DNA from: Amoebidium appalachense | Lineage: Eukaryota; Ichthyosporea | DNA: 64,000 nucleotides | Reading direction: 5' to 3' | Assembly (NCBI GenBank): GCA_963693365.1 | Contig: CAVNZM010000003.1 | Span: 12,896,001-12,960,000, forward strand | Shown here: one piece after another, positions 1 to 9,324 of the stretch | Numbering within the stretch: the stretch's first letter is position 1 | How the letters are laid out: each line of letters opens with the position of its first letter | Notes under the pieces: model-generated | Database searches by the model: none | The model's input: only the letters and a program-made list of their open reading frames with translations | What the model was told of the DNA's origin: nothing | Program-made: the position numbers and the translations under genes

Positions 1-916
1 CCTCCAGCAGCTTTTGTGCTGTGTAGCCAAACGCTGGGTGCTTGAAAATCAGCTCAAGCGTGGACCCAATGCGGCCGCCCAGGCCCATGGACCCCATGAG
101 GGACTTCCAGGAGGGTAGCCATCTGCGGAAGGCATCGCTGCGGGACACGAGCATGGCCATGATGTTGGAGAGCTTGGTTATCATGCTGCCCAGCAGGCTG
201 TTTTTGTCCAGCATGCCGCCCAGGACCGTGGTCTGCTTCTCGTGGCCGTCAAGCACGCGGATGTGCAGACGCAGGCAGGGCTCCAGTGCGGCGAACTTCT
301 CGGGGGTGCCATATTCCGGCACAATTTCGCTGCCCTCGATGAAGCGCAGCAGGGCGCGTGCGTCGTAGCACATGGTCTTGTTTGGCGAGTAGAAGTCTGG
401 TGCGGAAAAGATGCGCAGCTGCGGCAGCTCGCGGTCGGCCGGGCGGGGGAACACGCACTCGGTGGCCAGACGGTCGGCCCGCATGTCCTCCACCTCCTTC
501 ACAAAGGCGCTGGCAAACAGCTCGTTGACGGAGCAGGCCTCGGGGCTGCCGGTGGGCATGTGTGTGGGACCGTCTGGTTTGGTGTCGGTGATCGGCATGG
601 CCACGGCCCGCAGGATGGACTGCAGGGGAGAGGCAAGGGCATCGAATGCCGCGCGCGCGTCTGGATTGTGCAGAACGAGGTCCAGGTCTGTGAGCGGGCC
701 GGGAGGAGCTGGGGGCTGCACGGGGGGTGCGGGGGCTGCCTGTTTGGGACTTGCCGGCTCCACCAGAGTGGACATGTCTGCCTTCAGCTTCTTGAATGCC
801 GGCTCTGGTCCATCGGCACCCTGGTGTGGCCGTTTGGGGGGCGGTTCTAGGTATGGGGTGTGCAGGGCTGTGTCTGTTGTTGTCCGGGGGGTGGCTGCAG
901 CTGTGGGTGCGGCCAT
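1..916 (-). CDS. Unknown protein, partial (C-terminus beyond window)
   Basis: An open reading frame runs on the minus strand from an ATG at 914-916 off the left edge of the window, giving about 305 residues with no stop. The first 70 or so residues are Ala/Pro/Thr-rich and low complexity. The rest looks globular, with motifs such as FSAPDFYSPNKTM and a Gly-rich stretch near the cut end. I do not recognise a family. The start is the first ATG in the open frame. It lies 66 bases from the start of the divergent gene at 983, so the two probably share a promoter region. Other frames here are shadows: only this frame stays open to the window edge with a sensible composition. Confidence 0.65.
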   Translation of the reverse strand, partial: MAAPTAAATPRTTTDTALHTPYLEPPPKRPHQGADGPEPAFKKLKADMSTLVEPASPKQAAPAPPVQPPAPPGPLTDLDLVLHNPDARAAFDALASPLQSILRAVAMPITDTKPDGPTHMPTGSPEACSVNELFASAFVKEVEDMRADRLATECVFPRPADRELPQLRIFSAPDFYSPNKTMCYDARALLRFIEGSEIVPEYGTPEKFAALEPCLRLHIRVLDGHEKQTTVLGGMLDKNSLLGSMITKLSNIMAMLVSRSDAFRRWLPSWKSLMGSMGLGGRIGSTLELIFKHPAFGYTAQKLLE

Positions 917-965
917 GGGGACGGGTTTCCCTTGGTATGGGGCGGGTAATAAAACTTTTTGGGCA

Positions 966-975
966 CATAAAAAGC
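966..975 (+). promoter_or_regulatory. TATA-like motif ATAAAAAGCC
   Basis: The string ATAAAAAGCC lies just before the ATG at 983. The same core TATAAAAAGCC occurs upstream of the cyclin gene (32195) and the gene at 54723 (54665). The spacing to the ATG is very short here, so this may be an initiator-proximal late-type element rather than a classical TATA box. Confidence 0.4.
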
Positions 976-982
976 CTGGAAC

Positions 983-1915
983 ATGGATGATAGCATCCCT
1001 TCTTTTTTTTCGATGGAAGAACTTTCGCGCCTGTGCCGGGAGGGCAAGAGGCCCACGTGTGTGCCGCCCAGCCTTGCACCCCACATGGCCGGCCTGGCTG
1101 CACAGGGCCTTGTGCCCTGCTGTGCACGGCAGGCTGGGTTCAAGCGGGGGCGCATCCCTGTGGACTGCCAGTCGTACATAGCATACATGCCCGCATGGCC
1201 CCCGGGCATTACCCGTGCCCAGTTTGAAAAGGAGTGCCGCAGGGCAGCTGCCGTGCACGGGCACACGTTTTGCCGGGGCGTCAAGTACCGCTCACGTGCG
1301 GTGCTCACTGGCTACACAAGCCGCCCAATGGCTGCGGTCCTGCACCACTTGTTCAACACACAAGCAACCAGTATGATAATGTTGGTGCATGAGGAGGCAT
1401 CTGTGGGCCCCCGGGGCCGCCAGCCATTGGGCCGCTGGCCCCCGCCGAGTGCGATGCCCGTTGAGTGTGCACTGTACCCCCGGGGCCCCAGACACACCAT
1501 CCCTGTGGGTGCAAATCTGAATCTGGGTGTGATGCCCAGCAGCCTGCCGGTGACTGCATACCTGATGGGTGCAGAATCGCGTGTGGGCCACCTCCTTGCC
1601 AGCTACCCGCAGACAGGCCAGCCGCACGTGCGTCTGACCCCCCGTTTTCACAGGGATGTGTGCCTGGTGACGTTTGTGGACCTGAGATGGGGCCGCCGCC
1701 TGGAGGCACGTGGGGGGCTGTTGGCCTCGGTGCAGCGCTGCCTGGCCAGCATCACCCTGCCGCCACCACTGCAGCCCACCCACATGCCGTGGCCCCGGCT
1801 GTTGTCGCGGGTGCACACCATGCCCACCAACCCGCTTGCACCCGTGCCTGAGAGCCCCTCCCTGCCTGTGGGCACCACCGGCCAGCAGCAGTCTGTCCGT
1901 AGGCGCACGCTTTGA
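983..1915 (+). CDS. Unknown protein, 310 residues
   Basis: This ORF starts at the first ATG after the ATAAAAAGCC motif and ends just before a poly-C tract. The protein is rich in Pro, Gly, Arg and Cys, with several Cys in the first 120 residues (for example LVPCCARQ and HTFCRGVKYRSR) and a Pro-rich C-terminal tail ending in basic residues. There is no signal peptide or membrane segment and I do not recognise a fold. It is the first of three plus-strand genes running towards the DNA-modification pair at 2041-3649, from which it is separated by the poly-C tract. Confidence 0.6.
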   Translation: MDDSIPSFFSMEELSRLCREGKRPTCVPPSLAPHMAGLAAQGLVPCCARQAGFKRGRIPVDCQSYIAYMPAWPPGITRAQFEKECRRAAAVHGHTFCRGVKYRSRAVLTGYTSRPMAAVLHHLFNTQATSMIMLVHEEASVGPRGRQPLGRWPPPSAMPVECALYPRGPRHTIPVGANLNLGVMPSSLPVTAYLMGAESRVGHLLASYPQTGQPHVRLTPRFHRDVCLVTFVDLRWGRRLEARGGLLASVQRCLASITLPPPLQPTHMPWPRLLSRVHTMPTNPLAPVPESPSLPVGTTGQQQSVRRRTL

Positions 1916-1919
1916 GCAA

Positions 1920-1968
1920 CCCCCCCCCCCCCCCCCCCCCCTCCCCTCCCCCCCCCCCCCCCCCCTCC
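1920..1968 (+). repeat. Poly-C tract
   Basis: About 48 bases of almost pure C, broken by two T residues, lie between the stop of the gene ending at 1915 and the promoter of the glycosyltransferase gene. Such tracts recur between genes in this window (28660, 41898, 51727, 63365). Confidence 0.9.
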
Positions 1969-2009
1969 TGTGGCACCAGTGTGACTATGGGCGCCATTTG
2001 AAGTGTGGG

Positions 2010-2018
2010 TATAAATTT
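2010..2018 (+). promoter_or_regulatory. TATA box of the glycosyltransferase gene
   Basis: TATAAATTT lies 23 bases before the ATG at 2041. It favours 2041 over the upstream in-frame GTG-type start at 2005, which would overlap the TATA box. Confidence 0.5.
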
Positions 2019-2040
2019 TTTGTGGGGCCCAGCAACCAAG

Positions 2041-2811
2041 ATGAAGTACGTGGTGGCAGTGCCAACGTATGGCCGATCTACTACAATAGGCAGGAAGACC
2101 CTTGCGATGCTAGCAAGCAGGCATGTTGATATGGCCCGGGTGTTCATTTTTGTGGCAGGCAAGGCCGAGCTGCAAAAGTACAAGGAGGCGCTGATGACGG
2201 CATACCCGCAGCTAAACTATGTGGTTGGCAAACGAGGCATTTGCGCACAGAGGCGCTTCATTGCCACCCACTTTCCCGTGGGCACCAAAGTGGTGTCTAT
2301 TGACGACGACGTACCCAACGTGAGCCAATTGAAGAGGGGAAGGCTGGTGCCTATTTCCAACCTGCACACGTGGTTTGTGCATGCGTTTGTCGTGCTGAGA
2401 AAGGCCCGTGCCTATCTGTGGGGTGTGTATCCAGTTGTCAACGCCATGTTTATGCGCGACGTAGTGGCCCAGGGCCTTCTGTTTATCCCAGGGGTGCTTT
2501 TTGGGTTTGTGGTGCGGCATGAACGCGGCCTGTTGCCGTCTGTCCCACAGAAGGAGGATGTGGAGATGAGCATTCTCTACTACAAGAGGGATGGAAAGGT
2601 GGTGCGGTTCAACGGGGTGGTCGCGCACAGCCGCATTATGGCCAACAACGGAGGGCTGGGCAGGGACACGCACATGCGCAGGGCCATCAACAGACGCGCA
2701 GCCATGCTATTACAGCGCAGGTACCCTGAGTATGGTCGTATGTGCCTACGGGGCGCTGGACGGTACGAATTCAAGCTGTTTAGGATGCCCCGGGAAGGGC
2801 ACTTGCAATGA
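2041..2811 (+). CDS. GREB1/JBP-associated (JGT)-type glycosyltransferase
   Basis: A 256-residue GT-A fold glycosyltransferase. The N-terminus MKYVVAVPTYGR is the nucleotide-sugar binding strand. VGKRGICAQRRFI (about residues 61-73) and the metal-binding acidic cluster VVSIDDDV (D88-D90) match the pattern of the JBP-associated glucosyltransferase/GREB1 family as I know it. That family includes the enzyme that glucosylates hydroxymethyluracil to make base J in kinetoplastids, and GREB1-like proteins in animals. The next gene, starting 25 bases after its stop, is a TET/JBP dioxygenase, which is the partner expected for this activity. I infer that it transfers a sugar to an oxidised pyrimidine in viral DNA; the sugar donor and the base cannot be read from sequence. 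A generic GT-A transferase acting on protein or glycan is the alternative. Confidence 0.72.
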   Translation: MKYVVAVPTYGRSTTIGRKTLAMLASRHVDMARVFIFVAGKAELQKYKEALMTAYPQLNYVVGKRGICAQRRFIATHFPVGTKVVSIDDDVPNVSQLKRGRLVPISNLHTWFVHAFVVLRKARAYLWGVYPVVNAMFMRDVVAQGLLFIPGVLFGFVVRHERGLLPSVPQKEDVEMSILYYKRDGKVVRFNGVVAHSRIMANNGGLGRDTHMRRAINRRAAMLLQRRYPEYGRMCLRGAGRYEFKLFRMPREGHLQ

Positions 2812-2836
2812 ATTATGTGCGCGCCGTGTAAGCAAC

Positions 2837-3649
2837 ATGCGAACAGTAACCGCACGCAGGCAGCGCATCTGTGCGGAAGGCAGGTTTTACAGAAGCGGGG
2901 CGGGGTGGAAGATGTTGGGCAGGGACCGCCAAAGCGTGTTGGTGCAAGACAGCGAGGGCAATGTGCTGGGCCTGTTGCTGTGCAGTGTGTTGGGAATGAC
3001 AGACATAGCCCGTGGGAGGCGACTAGATGCGTATAAAACAAGCACAGACGCACGGGCTGTTGCGGCAGGGGTGCGCAAGGTGCACACCCTCGCGAATGGC
3101 ACCACCATTGTGCGGGGGGTGCCTGTGCATTCGGGAATGGTGGGGTATTCGCCCCCCTCGTCGTTCAATGGGTGCCGCCAGACCGCCCTTTACAAACGGC
3201 ACGTGGACCTGTTTGAGCAGGACACGGTCAAGCTGGTAGCGACAATCAGCAAGTTGTTTCGCAAATGGTGCCCTGTGCAGTACCGGAAGCAGGCGGCCTT
3301 CATACGTACGTGTAACAAGAACATGGTGCTGCCGAAAACAGTGTACACCACTATCACAGTCAACAGAACCTGGAGAACGGCGGCACACCGTGACAAGGGG
3401 GACTTCAAGAGTGGCCTGGGCAACTTGGCTGTTTTCTCAGCTGGTAAATACACGGGCGGCGAGCTCCTCATGCCCGAGTACAAGGTGGGGTTTGACGTGC
3501 AGGAGGGGGACGTGCTGTTTTTTGACGTCCACCAGATCCATTGCAACAACCCAATCCAGGGGGAAGGCAGGGTTTCGCTGGTGTGCTATGCCATGGAGCA
3601 GATTGCAAAAAGGTGCAAGGGGGTGAGCAGGGCCGCACTGCGAGGATAG
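2837..3649 (+). CDS. TET/JBP-family 2-oxoglutarate/Fe(II) dioxygenase
   Basis: A 270-residue protein whose C-terminal half is a TET/JBP-type double-stranded beta-helix dioxygenase. Visible motifs are the strand TTITVNRTWRTAAHRDKGD with the iron-binding H184-x-D186, then a Gly-rich loop YTGGELLMPEY, then GDVLFFDVHQIHCN with the distal iron-binding His (H235, alternatively H232), and R245 in GRVSLVCY as the 2-oxoglutarate-binding Arg. All catalytic residues are present. TET enzymes oxidise 5-methylcytosine and JBP enzymes oxidise thymine in DNA. The N-terminal 130 residues resemble the conserved region before the core in JBP/TET proteins of protists and fungi. The start is the ATG at 2837, which avoids a long overlap with the glycosyltransferase gene in another frame. 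Tight spacing suggests joint expression with that gene. Confidence 0.78.
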   Translation: MRTVTARRQRICAEGRFYRSGAGWKMLGRDRQSVLVQDSEGNVLGLLLCSVLGMTDIARGRRLDAYKTSTDARAVAAGVRKVHTLANGTTIVRGVPVHSGMVGYSPPSSFNGCRQTALYKRHVDLFEQDTVKLVATISKLFRKWCPVQYRKQAAFIRTCNKNMVLPKTVYTTITVNRTWRTAAHRDKGDFKSGLGNLAVFSAGKYTGGELLMPEYKVGFDVQEGDVLFFDVHQIHCNNPIQGEGRVSLVCYAMEQIAKRCKGVSRAALRG

Positions 3650-3659
3650 GCATTGGCGT

Positions 3660-4065
<406 letters not shown>

Positions 4066-4163
4066 ACCGTTGTATGGGCAAGACTGCGCCTGGGCAGGGA
4101 CTGGTTCTTTGGGTTGTATTGGTATTGTATTTCTGGGATCCAGAGGTTTTGAAGGTACAAAGT

Positions 4164-5492
4164 CTAGATGTACTTCAGGCTCAGCATGCCACCCTTAATG
4201 CTTACTATGTTGTGTATGCGCGCAAAGACAAAAATGTTATACTGCTCACCCTTAGGGACCTGGTGGAACCTCATAACTAGATCTACGGTATCTATTCTAG
4301 ACATGTTAATGCTGCCGCTGGGCTGGATGGTGTCCTCGGGCTCTATGGAAAAGGGCACAAAATAAACCTGCATTGAGTCGGGTATGCGTGTGTGTGTCTT
4401 GCTGGCCAACACCTTGCTGCTGAAGTCCCCGCTGTATGCGTACTGCTGGGTGGTGTTGTTGAGCCTGATGGAGATGGTGTCCACCACATGCTTGCCCAGG
4501 GAGCGCGGGTTGAATGGCGCGTCGCTTCCGAGCTCAAAGAAATCGTTGCTGTTGGGAGTGGTGGACCGCGCAACTGGCTGCACGGCCACAATAAGCTCCT
4601 TTACTGGGGCTGCAAAAGTCAGTTTCTTTGCGACCTCTGTGGACGTCTTGGAGTCCAGCCGCTCGCTGAATACCAGGTTCTGCCACAGGTCCACCAGCAG
4701 CTGGTGCGTGCTCTGGCACCACGTGAGCCGCTCGTCTTCCTGCAGGAAAATGTACTCGACCAGCAGCTCGGCCTTCTTGATTGCGCCGCTGTTGGGGTTG
4801 GGGAGCACTGCCTGGCCCGCGGCGGGGGCAGCGTCCACCACGACGTCCGCAAACGGGCGGATGTCAAAGACCAGCTTCACCTGGTGGAACTGGGTGGCAA
4901 TAAGCGGCAGGGCAGTGCGGTAGGAGCGGTTGAACCAGAACCTCATGGGGATGAAAAACTCCTGCTCGTAGCAGGCCCACTCCTGTAGCAAGTCTTTCTT
5001 GATCCACTTGTACTGGGAGCCAATCAGCCCGCCGGCTGTGGCCTGCTTTGCCACCGCACTGGCGTTGCCCTGCACATGGAACAGGCGCTTGGACTGCTCC
5101 TCCTCGATATCTTCGAGGATGGCCAGCAGGAGGCCGGTGGTCTCATCGATGCGGGTGTTTCCTACCTCCAGCTCCACGTGCCTCAACAGGGCAAACGGCA
5201 GCCTATCGACAAAGTGGGCGCGGGGGCCCAGGCCCGCGGATGAACGGTCCAGGGGGGCAACCACCAGGTGCAGATATATGTCTTTGATAAGATCTCCGGA
5301 ACGGAAGATTTCGCACTGCACACCCGTGCGGCCATAGTCTAGTGGTTGCTGGAACTGCACGCTGAAGATTTCGGTGGAAAAGGGTGTGTGCTGGCGGTAC
5401 ACGGCTTTGAAGAGGGTCCCGCGTGGGTTGCCCGTCAGGGCCATGTCCAAGGCACCCTTGCTCAAAAGACCAATCAGGGCTATGTGTGACAT
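4164..5492 (-). CDS. MCP: Major capsid protein (NCLDV double jelly-roll)
   Basis: A 442-residue protein, the usual length for phycodnavirus/iridovirus-type major capsid proteins. The N-terminus carries the family signature [18 protein letters not shown] (related viruses have LTGNPxxTFFK-VYRRHT), followed by a Phe/Gln-rich strand. Two jelly-roll halves follow, with [19 protein letters not shown] in the middle and the typical C-terminal [17 protein letters not shown]. It forms the icosahedral shell as trimers. I start at the ATG at 5490-5492; the open frame continues upstream to 6107, but that part is antisense to the 5598 gene and lacks capsid-like sequence. This is the best single marker of the viral origin of the window. 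The gene is intact. Confidence 0.93.
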   Translation of the reverse strand: MSHIALIGLLSKGALDMALTGNPRGTLFKAVYRQHTPFSTEIFSVQFQQPLDYGRTGVQCEIFRSGDLIKDIYLHLVVAPLDRSSAGLGPRAHFVDRLPFALLRHVELEVGNTRIDETTGLLLAILEDIEEEQSKRLFHVQGNASAVAKQATAGGLIGSQYKWIKKDLLQEWACYEQEFFIPMRFWFNRSYRTALPLIATQFHQVKLVFDIRPFADVVVDAAPAAGQAVLPNPNSGAIKKAELLVEYIFLQEDERLTWCQSTHQLLVDLWQNLVFSERLDSKTSTEVAKKLTFAAPVKELIVAVQPVARSTTPNSNDFFELGSDAPFNPRSLGKHVVDTISIRLNNTTQQYAYSGDFSSKVLASKTHTRIPDSMQVYFVPFSIEPEDTIQPSGSINMSRIDTVDLVMRFHQVPKGEQYNIFVFARIHNIVSIKGGMLSLKYI

Positions 5493-5597
5493 GGTGCGGT
5501 GCAGCGGGGGTGTTGTGATGGCGTGAAAAAAAGGGCGGGAGGAGAGGCCACGACGTGAAAACACTGATATTTTATGGCCTACACATAGAAGGGTGGT

Positions 5598-8009
5598 ATG
5601 GATGAAAGCCTGTATGCAACCGACAATGCTGGGTTGCACAACTCTGTCGCCAGCGACCTGTACCACACAAACTCCACAGGCAGGCCCGTGTACCGCCGGG
5701 CCCGGCTGAGGAGCACGCCGAATAGCCCTATCAAACGCCGCATCAAGCAGTATGGCCGCACAAGCATCAAGCCTCCGGAACGACTCTCCATCCACGCGAT
5801 AAATAGCCACAACCACAGCCGCCCGCTCCTGCTGCTGGTGCGGGAACTCCTGCAATCCCCGCAGCGGGAGTGGGTCATTCTCACCCCTCGCGGACTGGGT
5901 GCCGTCGAGCGGGCCAACCTGGAGGCGTACGGCGTGGTGGTGGCCAATCCCAGTGACTGCGGCTGCCCGTGGAGCATACTGGTGCGTGCCCCCCTGGCTG
6001 CGCGGCAGCTGCAAACACAGGATGACGCGCTGGCGGGTTTGCACGTGCACACCTTGGACCTGCACATGTGCCGCCTCACGCGTGTGGTGTTTGCGAGCCC
6101 CACACAAGCAGACGGTGCCGGGGATCTTGGAAACCAGCTGGGAGTGTTCTGCGCGGAGGCCCTTGAGGCGCTGGATAAGCTGACAGACCCGCGCACGTGC
6201 GGGCGCGCCGTGGTGTGTGTGACGTCGGTGGGCTCTCTGCGCTGGAGGCCTGAGGAGTTCAGGGAGCTGGGGCAGGAGGGTGGAACAGCGGTGTATGCCG
6301 AGGAATGGCGAGTGGCAGCTCAGATGGTGCTCACCGGGTCAGTGGGGGTGGTGCTTGAGCACCGAGACGTGCAGGCACCTCCACCGCAGCTGCCAGTGTT
6401 GCCTGACGCAATGGATCTGGATGGCGATGAACCGCCTGCCAATGAGCATATAGCCCCCGGACCGGGCCAGGTTGGTGGCCAGATGGGGAATGCGGGGCAG
6501 CTAATGCCCCCAGCACCGGCGCCAGCAGTGGGGGCCGACGAGCAGCAGGCGCCCCCAGCCCCGGTGCCAGCAGTGGTGGTCGATCAGCAGCCGCCTGGTG
6601 CAGAATTCCATTTCCCTGCACAACAGGAAGAGCTCGAAAGCAGTGCAGAGGTAGTAGAAGCACACGAGGGCGAAATAGAGGGGTCTGGCAACCATGGCGA
6701 TGTTAATGCGGAGGAAGTTGGTGTTACAGGGGACTCCAACATGGACCTGCGTGGCTCGCAGAAGGAAGCAGAGGAGGATGTGCAAGAGGAGGGACTCGGA
6801 TATGGAAGCCCCATGGTCCAGGAAGATGGGGTGCAGGCAGGGCCAATGGAGGATTCCGCAACAACTGAGACATTGCACGAGAAGAGAATGGGTGAGAGTG
6901 TGGAGGGAGGGGGGAGCCAAGGAGATAAAGGGGCACACGCTGAGACAATGGGAACAGCTGATTTGATAGCAAAGAAACGGAGACATGTAGCAGCACTGTA
7001 CAAGGAAGCTGCAGGGAAGTGTAGGCAGTCCGGTGAGGCCATGTTCAGCGTTGACGGAATTGGGTGGCTTTCCAATAGAACAAACAAATATTGCTACATC
7101 AACGTGGTCTTGCAGCTGTTGATGTTTCTTCACAGGGTAAGCGGTGACCGTGCCGCGTTTCTGGCCATACCAGCGGCTGGGCCTGAGAACCTGGAGGAGA
7201 GCCTTTTTCAGGAGCTCTTGGCCTACATTGTCCCCCGGTTTGATGGCATTTTGGAGGGGAAGTGGACCCTGGATGACGCCGTGGCTGTGGAGGACTTGAT
7301 TGGCGTTTTGGTGGAGAAAAAGAAGGAGCAAAAAGAGTCTGGAAAGCGGGAGGGGATCATAACAGGGCCGTTTGGGACTGACCCCGAGGGAGGGGTGATG
7401 CTGGAGGTGCTAGAGTGCGCCATGAATGTACTGCCAGCGGCGTTTTTGCATTGTACCGTTCTTGTGCCTGGCCCACCTGGGTCTGTTGAGGAGCCCGTGT
7501 CTGTGAACTACATAAACCTGGGTCTCGCTGGCATAATTGAAGACCCCGCTACCACGCAGGAGGGTGTTAGCCAGTTGCCAATTGAAAGCCAACTGGCCTC
7601 GCTGTCTTTGGTCTCCAGTGGGCGCGTCTCCAGGTTGTGGCACAGGTACAACCTCTTGCTGCCGGAATACGTGCACCGTGGGACAGAAAAGGTTGCCGTG
7701 AAGTATGGACATGTGGTTCTGTTCGTACACCCCCGAACCACCGACAGCACGGTTTCCGTAGCCCCTCCGTACACCCTCAAAGCAGCCAACATCACTTACC
7801 AGCTGGCCTTTGCCATAGAGTACCTCCCAGCTCTTACAGCCACAGACCCGGCACATTTTATCACCTACGCCATAACCAGCTACGCGTACCGTCTAAATGA
7901 CCAGTGCAGCGAATATGGCATAACCATGTTGGAGGATACTTGGAGCACCCAGTATCTGGAGGAGAACTGGACGCTGTTGGCCTATGTGGCCATACTGAAA
8001 ACATTTTAG
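5598..8009 (+). CDS. 803-residue protein with USP-like (deubiquitinase) C-terminal domain
   Basis: The N-terminal 250 residues are an unrecognised alpha/beta region (for example REWVILTPRGLG and RAVVCVTSVGSL). Residues about 255-470 are acidic, Gln/Pro/Glu-rich low-complexity linker, including short Pro-Ala-Val repeats. The last 310 residues resemble a ubiquitin-specific protease: a Cys box NKYCYINVVLQLL with C499 (family pattern NTCYLNSVLQ), internal beta-rich sequence with VKYGHVVLFVHPR, and a His box HFITYAITSYAYRLND with H753, then a short tail ending VAILKTF. If active it would remove ubiquitin from host or viral proteins, fitting the two F-box genes in this window. Zinc-binding CxxC pairs seen in many USPs are not obvious, so the assignment rests on the Cys and His boxes. 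Confidence 0.55.
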   Translation: MDESLYATDNAGLHNSVASDLYHTNSTGRPVYRRARLRSTPNSPIKRRIKQYGRTSIKPPERLSIHAINSHNHSRPLLLLVRELLQSPQREWVILTPRGLGAVERANLEAYGVVVANPSDCGCPWSILVRAPLAARQLQTQDDALAGLHVHTLDLHMCRLTRVVFASPTQADGAGDLGNQLGVFCAEALEALDKLTDPRTCGRAVVCVTSVGSLRWRPEEFRELGQEGGTAVYAEEWRVAAQMVLTGSVGVVLEHRDVQAPPPQLPVLPDAMDLDGDEPPANEHIAPGPGQVGGQMGNAGQLMPPAPAPAVGADEQQAPPAPVPAVVVDQQPPGAEFHFPAQQEELESSAEVVEAHEGEIEGSGNHGDVNAEEVGVTGDSNMDLRGSQKEAEEDVQEEGLGYGSPMVQEDGVQAGPMEDSATTETLHEKRMGESVEGGGSQGDKGAHAETMGTADLIAKKRRHVAALYKEAAGKCRQSGEAMFSVDGIGWLSNRTNKYCYINVVLQLLMFLHRVSGDRAAFLAIPAAGPENLEESLFQELLAYIVPRFDGILEGKWTLDDAVAVEDLIGVLVEKKKEQKESGKREGIITGPFGTDPEGGVMLEVLECAMNVLPAAFLHCTVLVPGPPGSVEEPVSVNYINLGLAGIIEDPATTQEGVSQLPIESQLASLSLVSSGRVSRLWHRYNLLLPEYVHRGTEKVAVKYGHVVLFVHPRTTDSTVSVAPPYTLKAANITYQLAFAIEYLPALTATDPAHFITYAITSYAYRLNDQCSEYGITMLEDTWSTQYLEENWTLLAYVAILKTF

Positions 8010-8060
8010 CGGCCCGCGGCTATTCTTTTTTCCTGGCAACAGACAACTAATTTCTATGGC

Positions 8061-9324
8061 ATGGCCAACCAACAGGATCTGCCTTCGCTGGACCGCACAG
8101 GATATGGTGCCCTCAAGCGCGCGTGCTGCCAGGGAGATGACCAGGGGGCGCGCCCAGCCAAGGTCTCCCGCTGGGATGGCAAGCAGGTGAGATGCTCCTC
8201 GGTTCTGCGGAGGCGCAGGGGGGCGCTGCCGTGTGCCACCCCCACCCGTGTACTGGCGCAGGTACGGCTGGGCGGCGCAACCGTGTTGCTTGGGCAAGCC
8301 GTGCACCTGCGCACAAGCAGCGACCTGCAGTGGGCTACAGGACATTCTCGCGAGCTGGGGGAGCACTGACCGGCGGCTGTGGGTGGTGTACATTCGCCGG
8401 GAGGACGCGGACTCCGGGCTGCTGCGGGCGTTGCGCCGACATTCCGTGCTCTCCCTAGACGTCGTGCACATCTGGGGGGACGATCTGTCCTTTGACTTAC
8501 TGTGCAGCCCGGCGTTCAACATGGCGGCACCATACTTCGGCGAGGGCTCATCTGCTGTGGTTCTGGGGACAATGTTCTGCCCGTATGTGCAAGTGGCTGT
8601 TGGTGCAGGGCTTACGGCTGATGAATTGCAGACTCTTGATGCTCCCGATGGAACCGGTGGTGCGGCAGGTTGCCAACAGCGGCAGTGGTTTGGGCTGCAC
8701 GTGGACGCTCCCCCCGCTAGGAGCGAGGATGAGGGGGCCCCAGGCCGGCACCGGCGGGTGTTTGCGGAGTCAACCGGCCATCATTTACAATATGGTGCTT
8801 TGGATGTGGGCCAGCCCGAACATGAAACCACTAGGATTTGCTGGTGGAGCGAGTATTTTATTGGTCCAAAGTACAAGCTGGTGGCATGGCCAAATGCACC
8901 AGCTCCCGGCGCGGATGGGGGGGATGGGGGTGTAGACCATGAAGAGGGTCAAGCCAGCGATGAAGACGGTGACAAAGAGGGTGAAGCCGGTGATGAAAAC
9001 GGTGATGAAGAGGGAGAAGACCGTGATGAAGAGGGTGATGGACAGAGTGAAGCCAGCAATGAAGAGTATCAAGCTGGTGGTGAAGACCAGCAATCGGCAG
9101 TACAAAGTAGCCAAGAATCAGTTGAATACGAATGGCCTGTGGGTCACGACAACCAGGACAACCAGCCAGGCCATGAACAAGGTGGTGGTCAAATCCAAGA
9201 AAACATTGGAAATGTAGAAGAATTTGAATTCGATGAAGACGGCTATCCCCAGCGGGTGCCAGACGCCAGTGGGGTGGAGAGTAACGGGGGTGGTGAGTCC
9301 GAAGTTGAGGAGGGCGAAGAGTAG
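8061..9324 (+). CDS. Unknown acidic-tailed protein, probably spliced
   Basis: A first reading frame starts at ATG 8061 and codes 42 residues to 8186, where the sequence reads CAG|GTGAGA, a strong 5' splice site. A second frame, open to 9324, carries the rest. Acceptors ending at 8298 (GGGCAAG) or 8340 (GGGCTACAG) both join it in phase 0, giving an intron of 112 or 154 nt. The second exon has a globular part (LWVVYIRREDADSGLLRAL, HIWGDDLSFDLL) and then a strongly acidic C-terminal half, rich in Asp/Glu/Gly with imperfect 15-nt repeats from about 8935 to 9060. The globular part faintly resembles the N-terminal region of the preceding gene. A frameshift is the alternative to splicing. Function unknown. 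Confidence 0.5.

Noticed and set aside
249-1127. Minus-strand 292-codon ORF and several plus-strand ORFs over 42-1181
   Set aside because: They have Arg/His/Pro-skewed, shadow-like composition and overlap the better frame that runs off the left edge and the gene at 983.
4384-4988. Plus-strand ORFs antisense to the major capsid gene
   Set aside because: They mirror the strongly supported capsid frame and have no recognisable domain.
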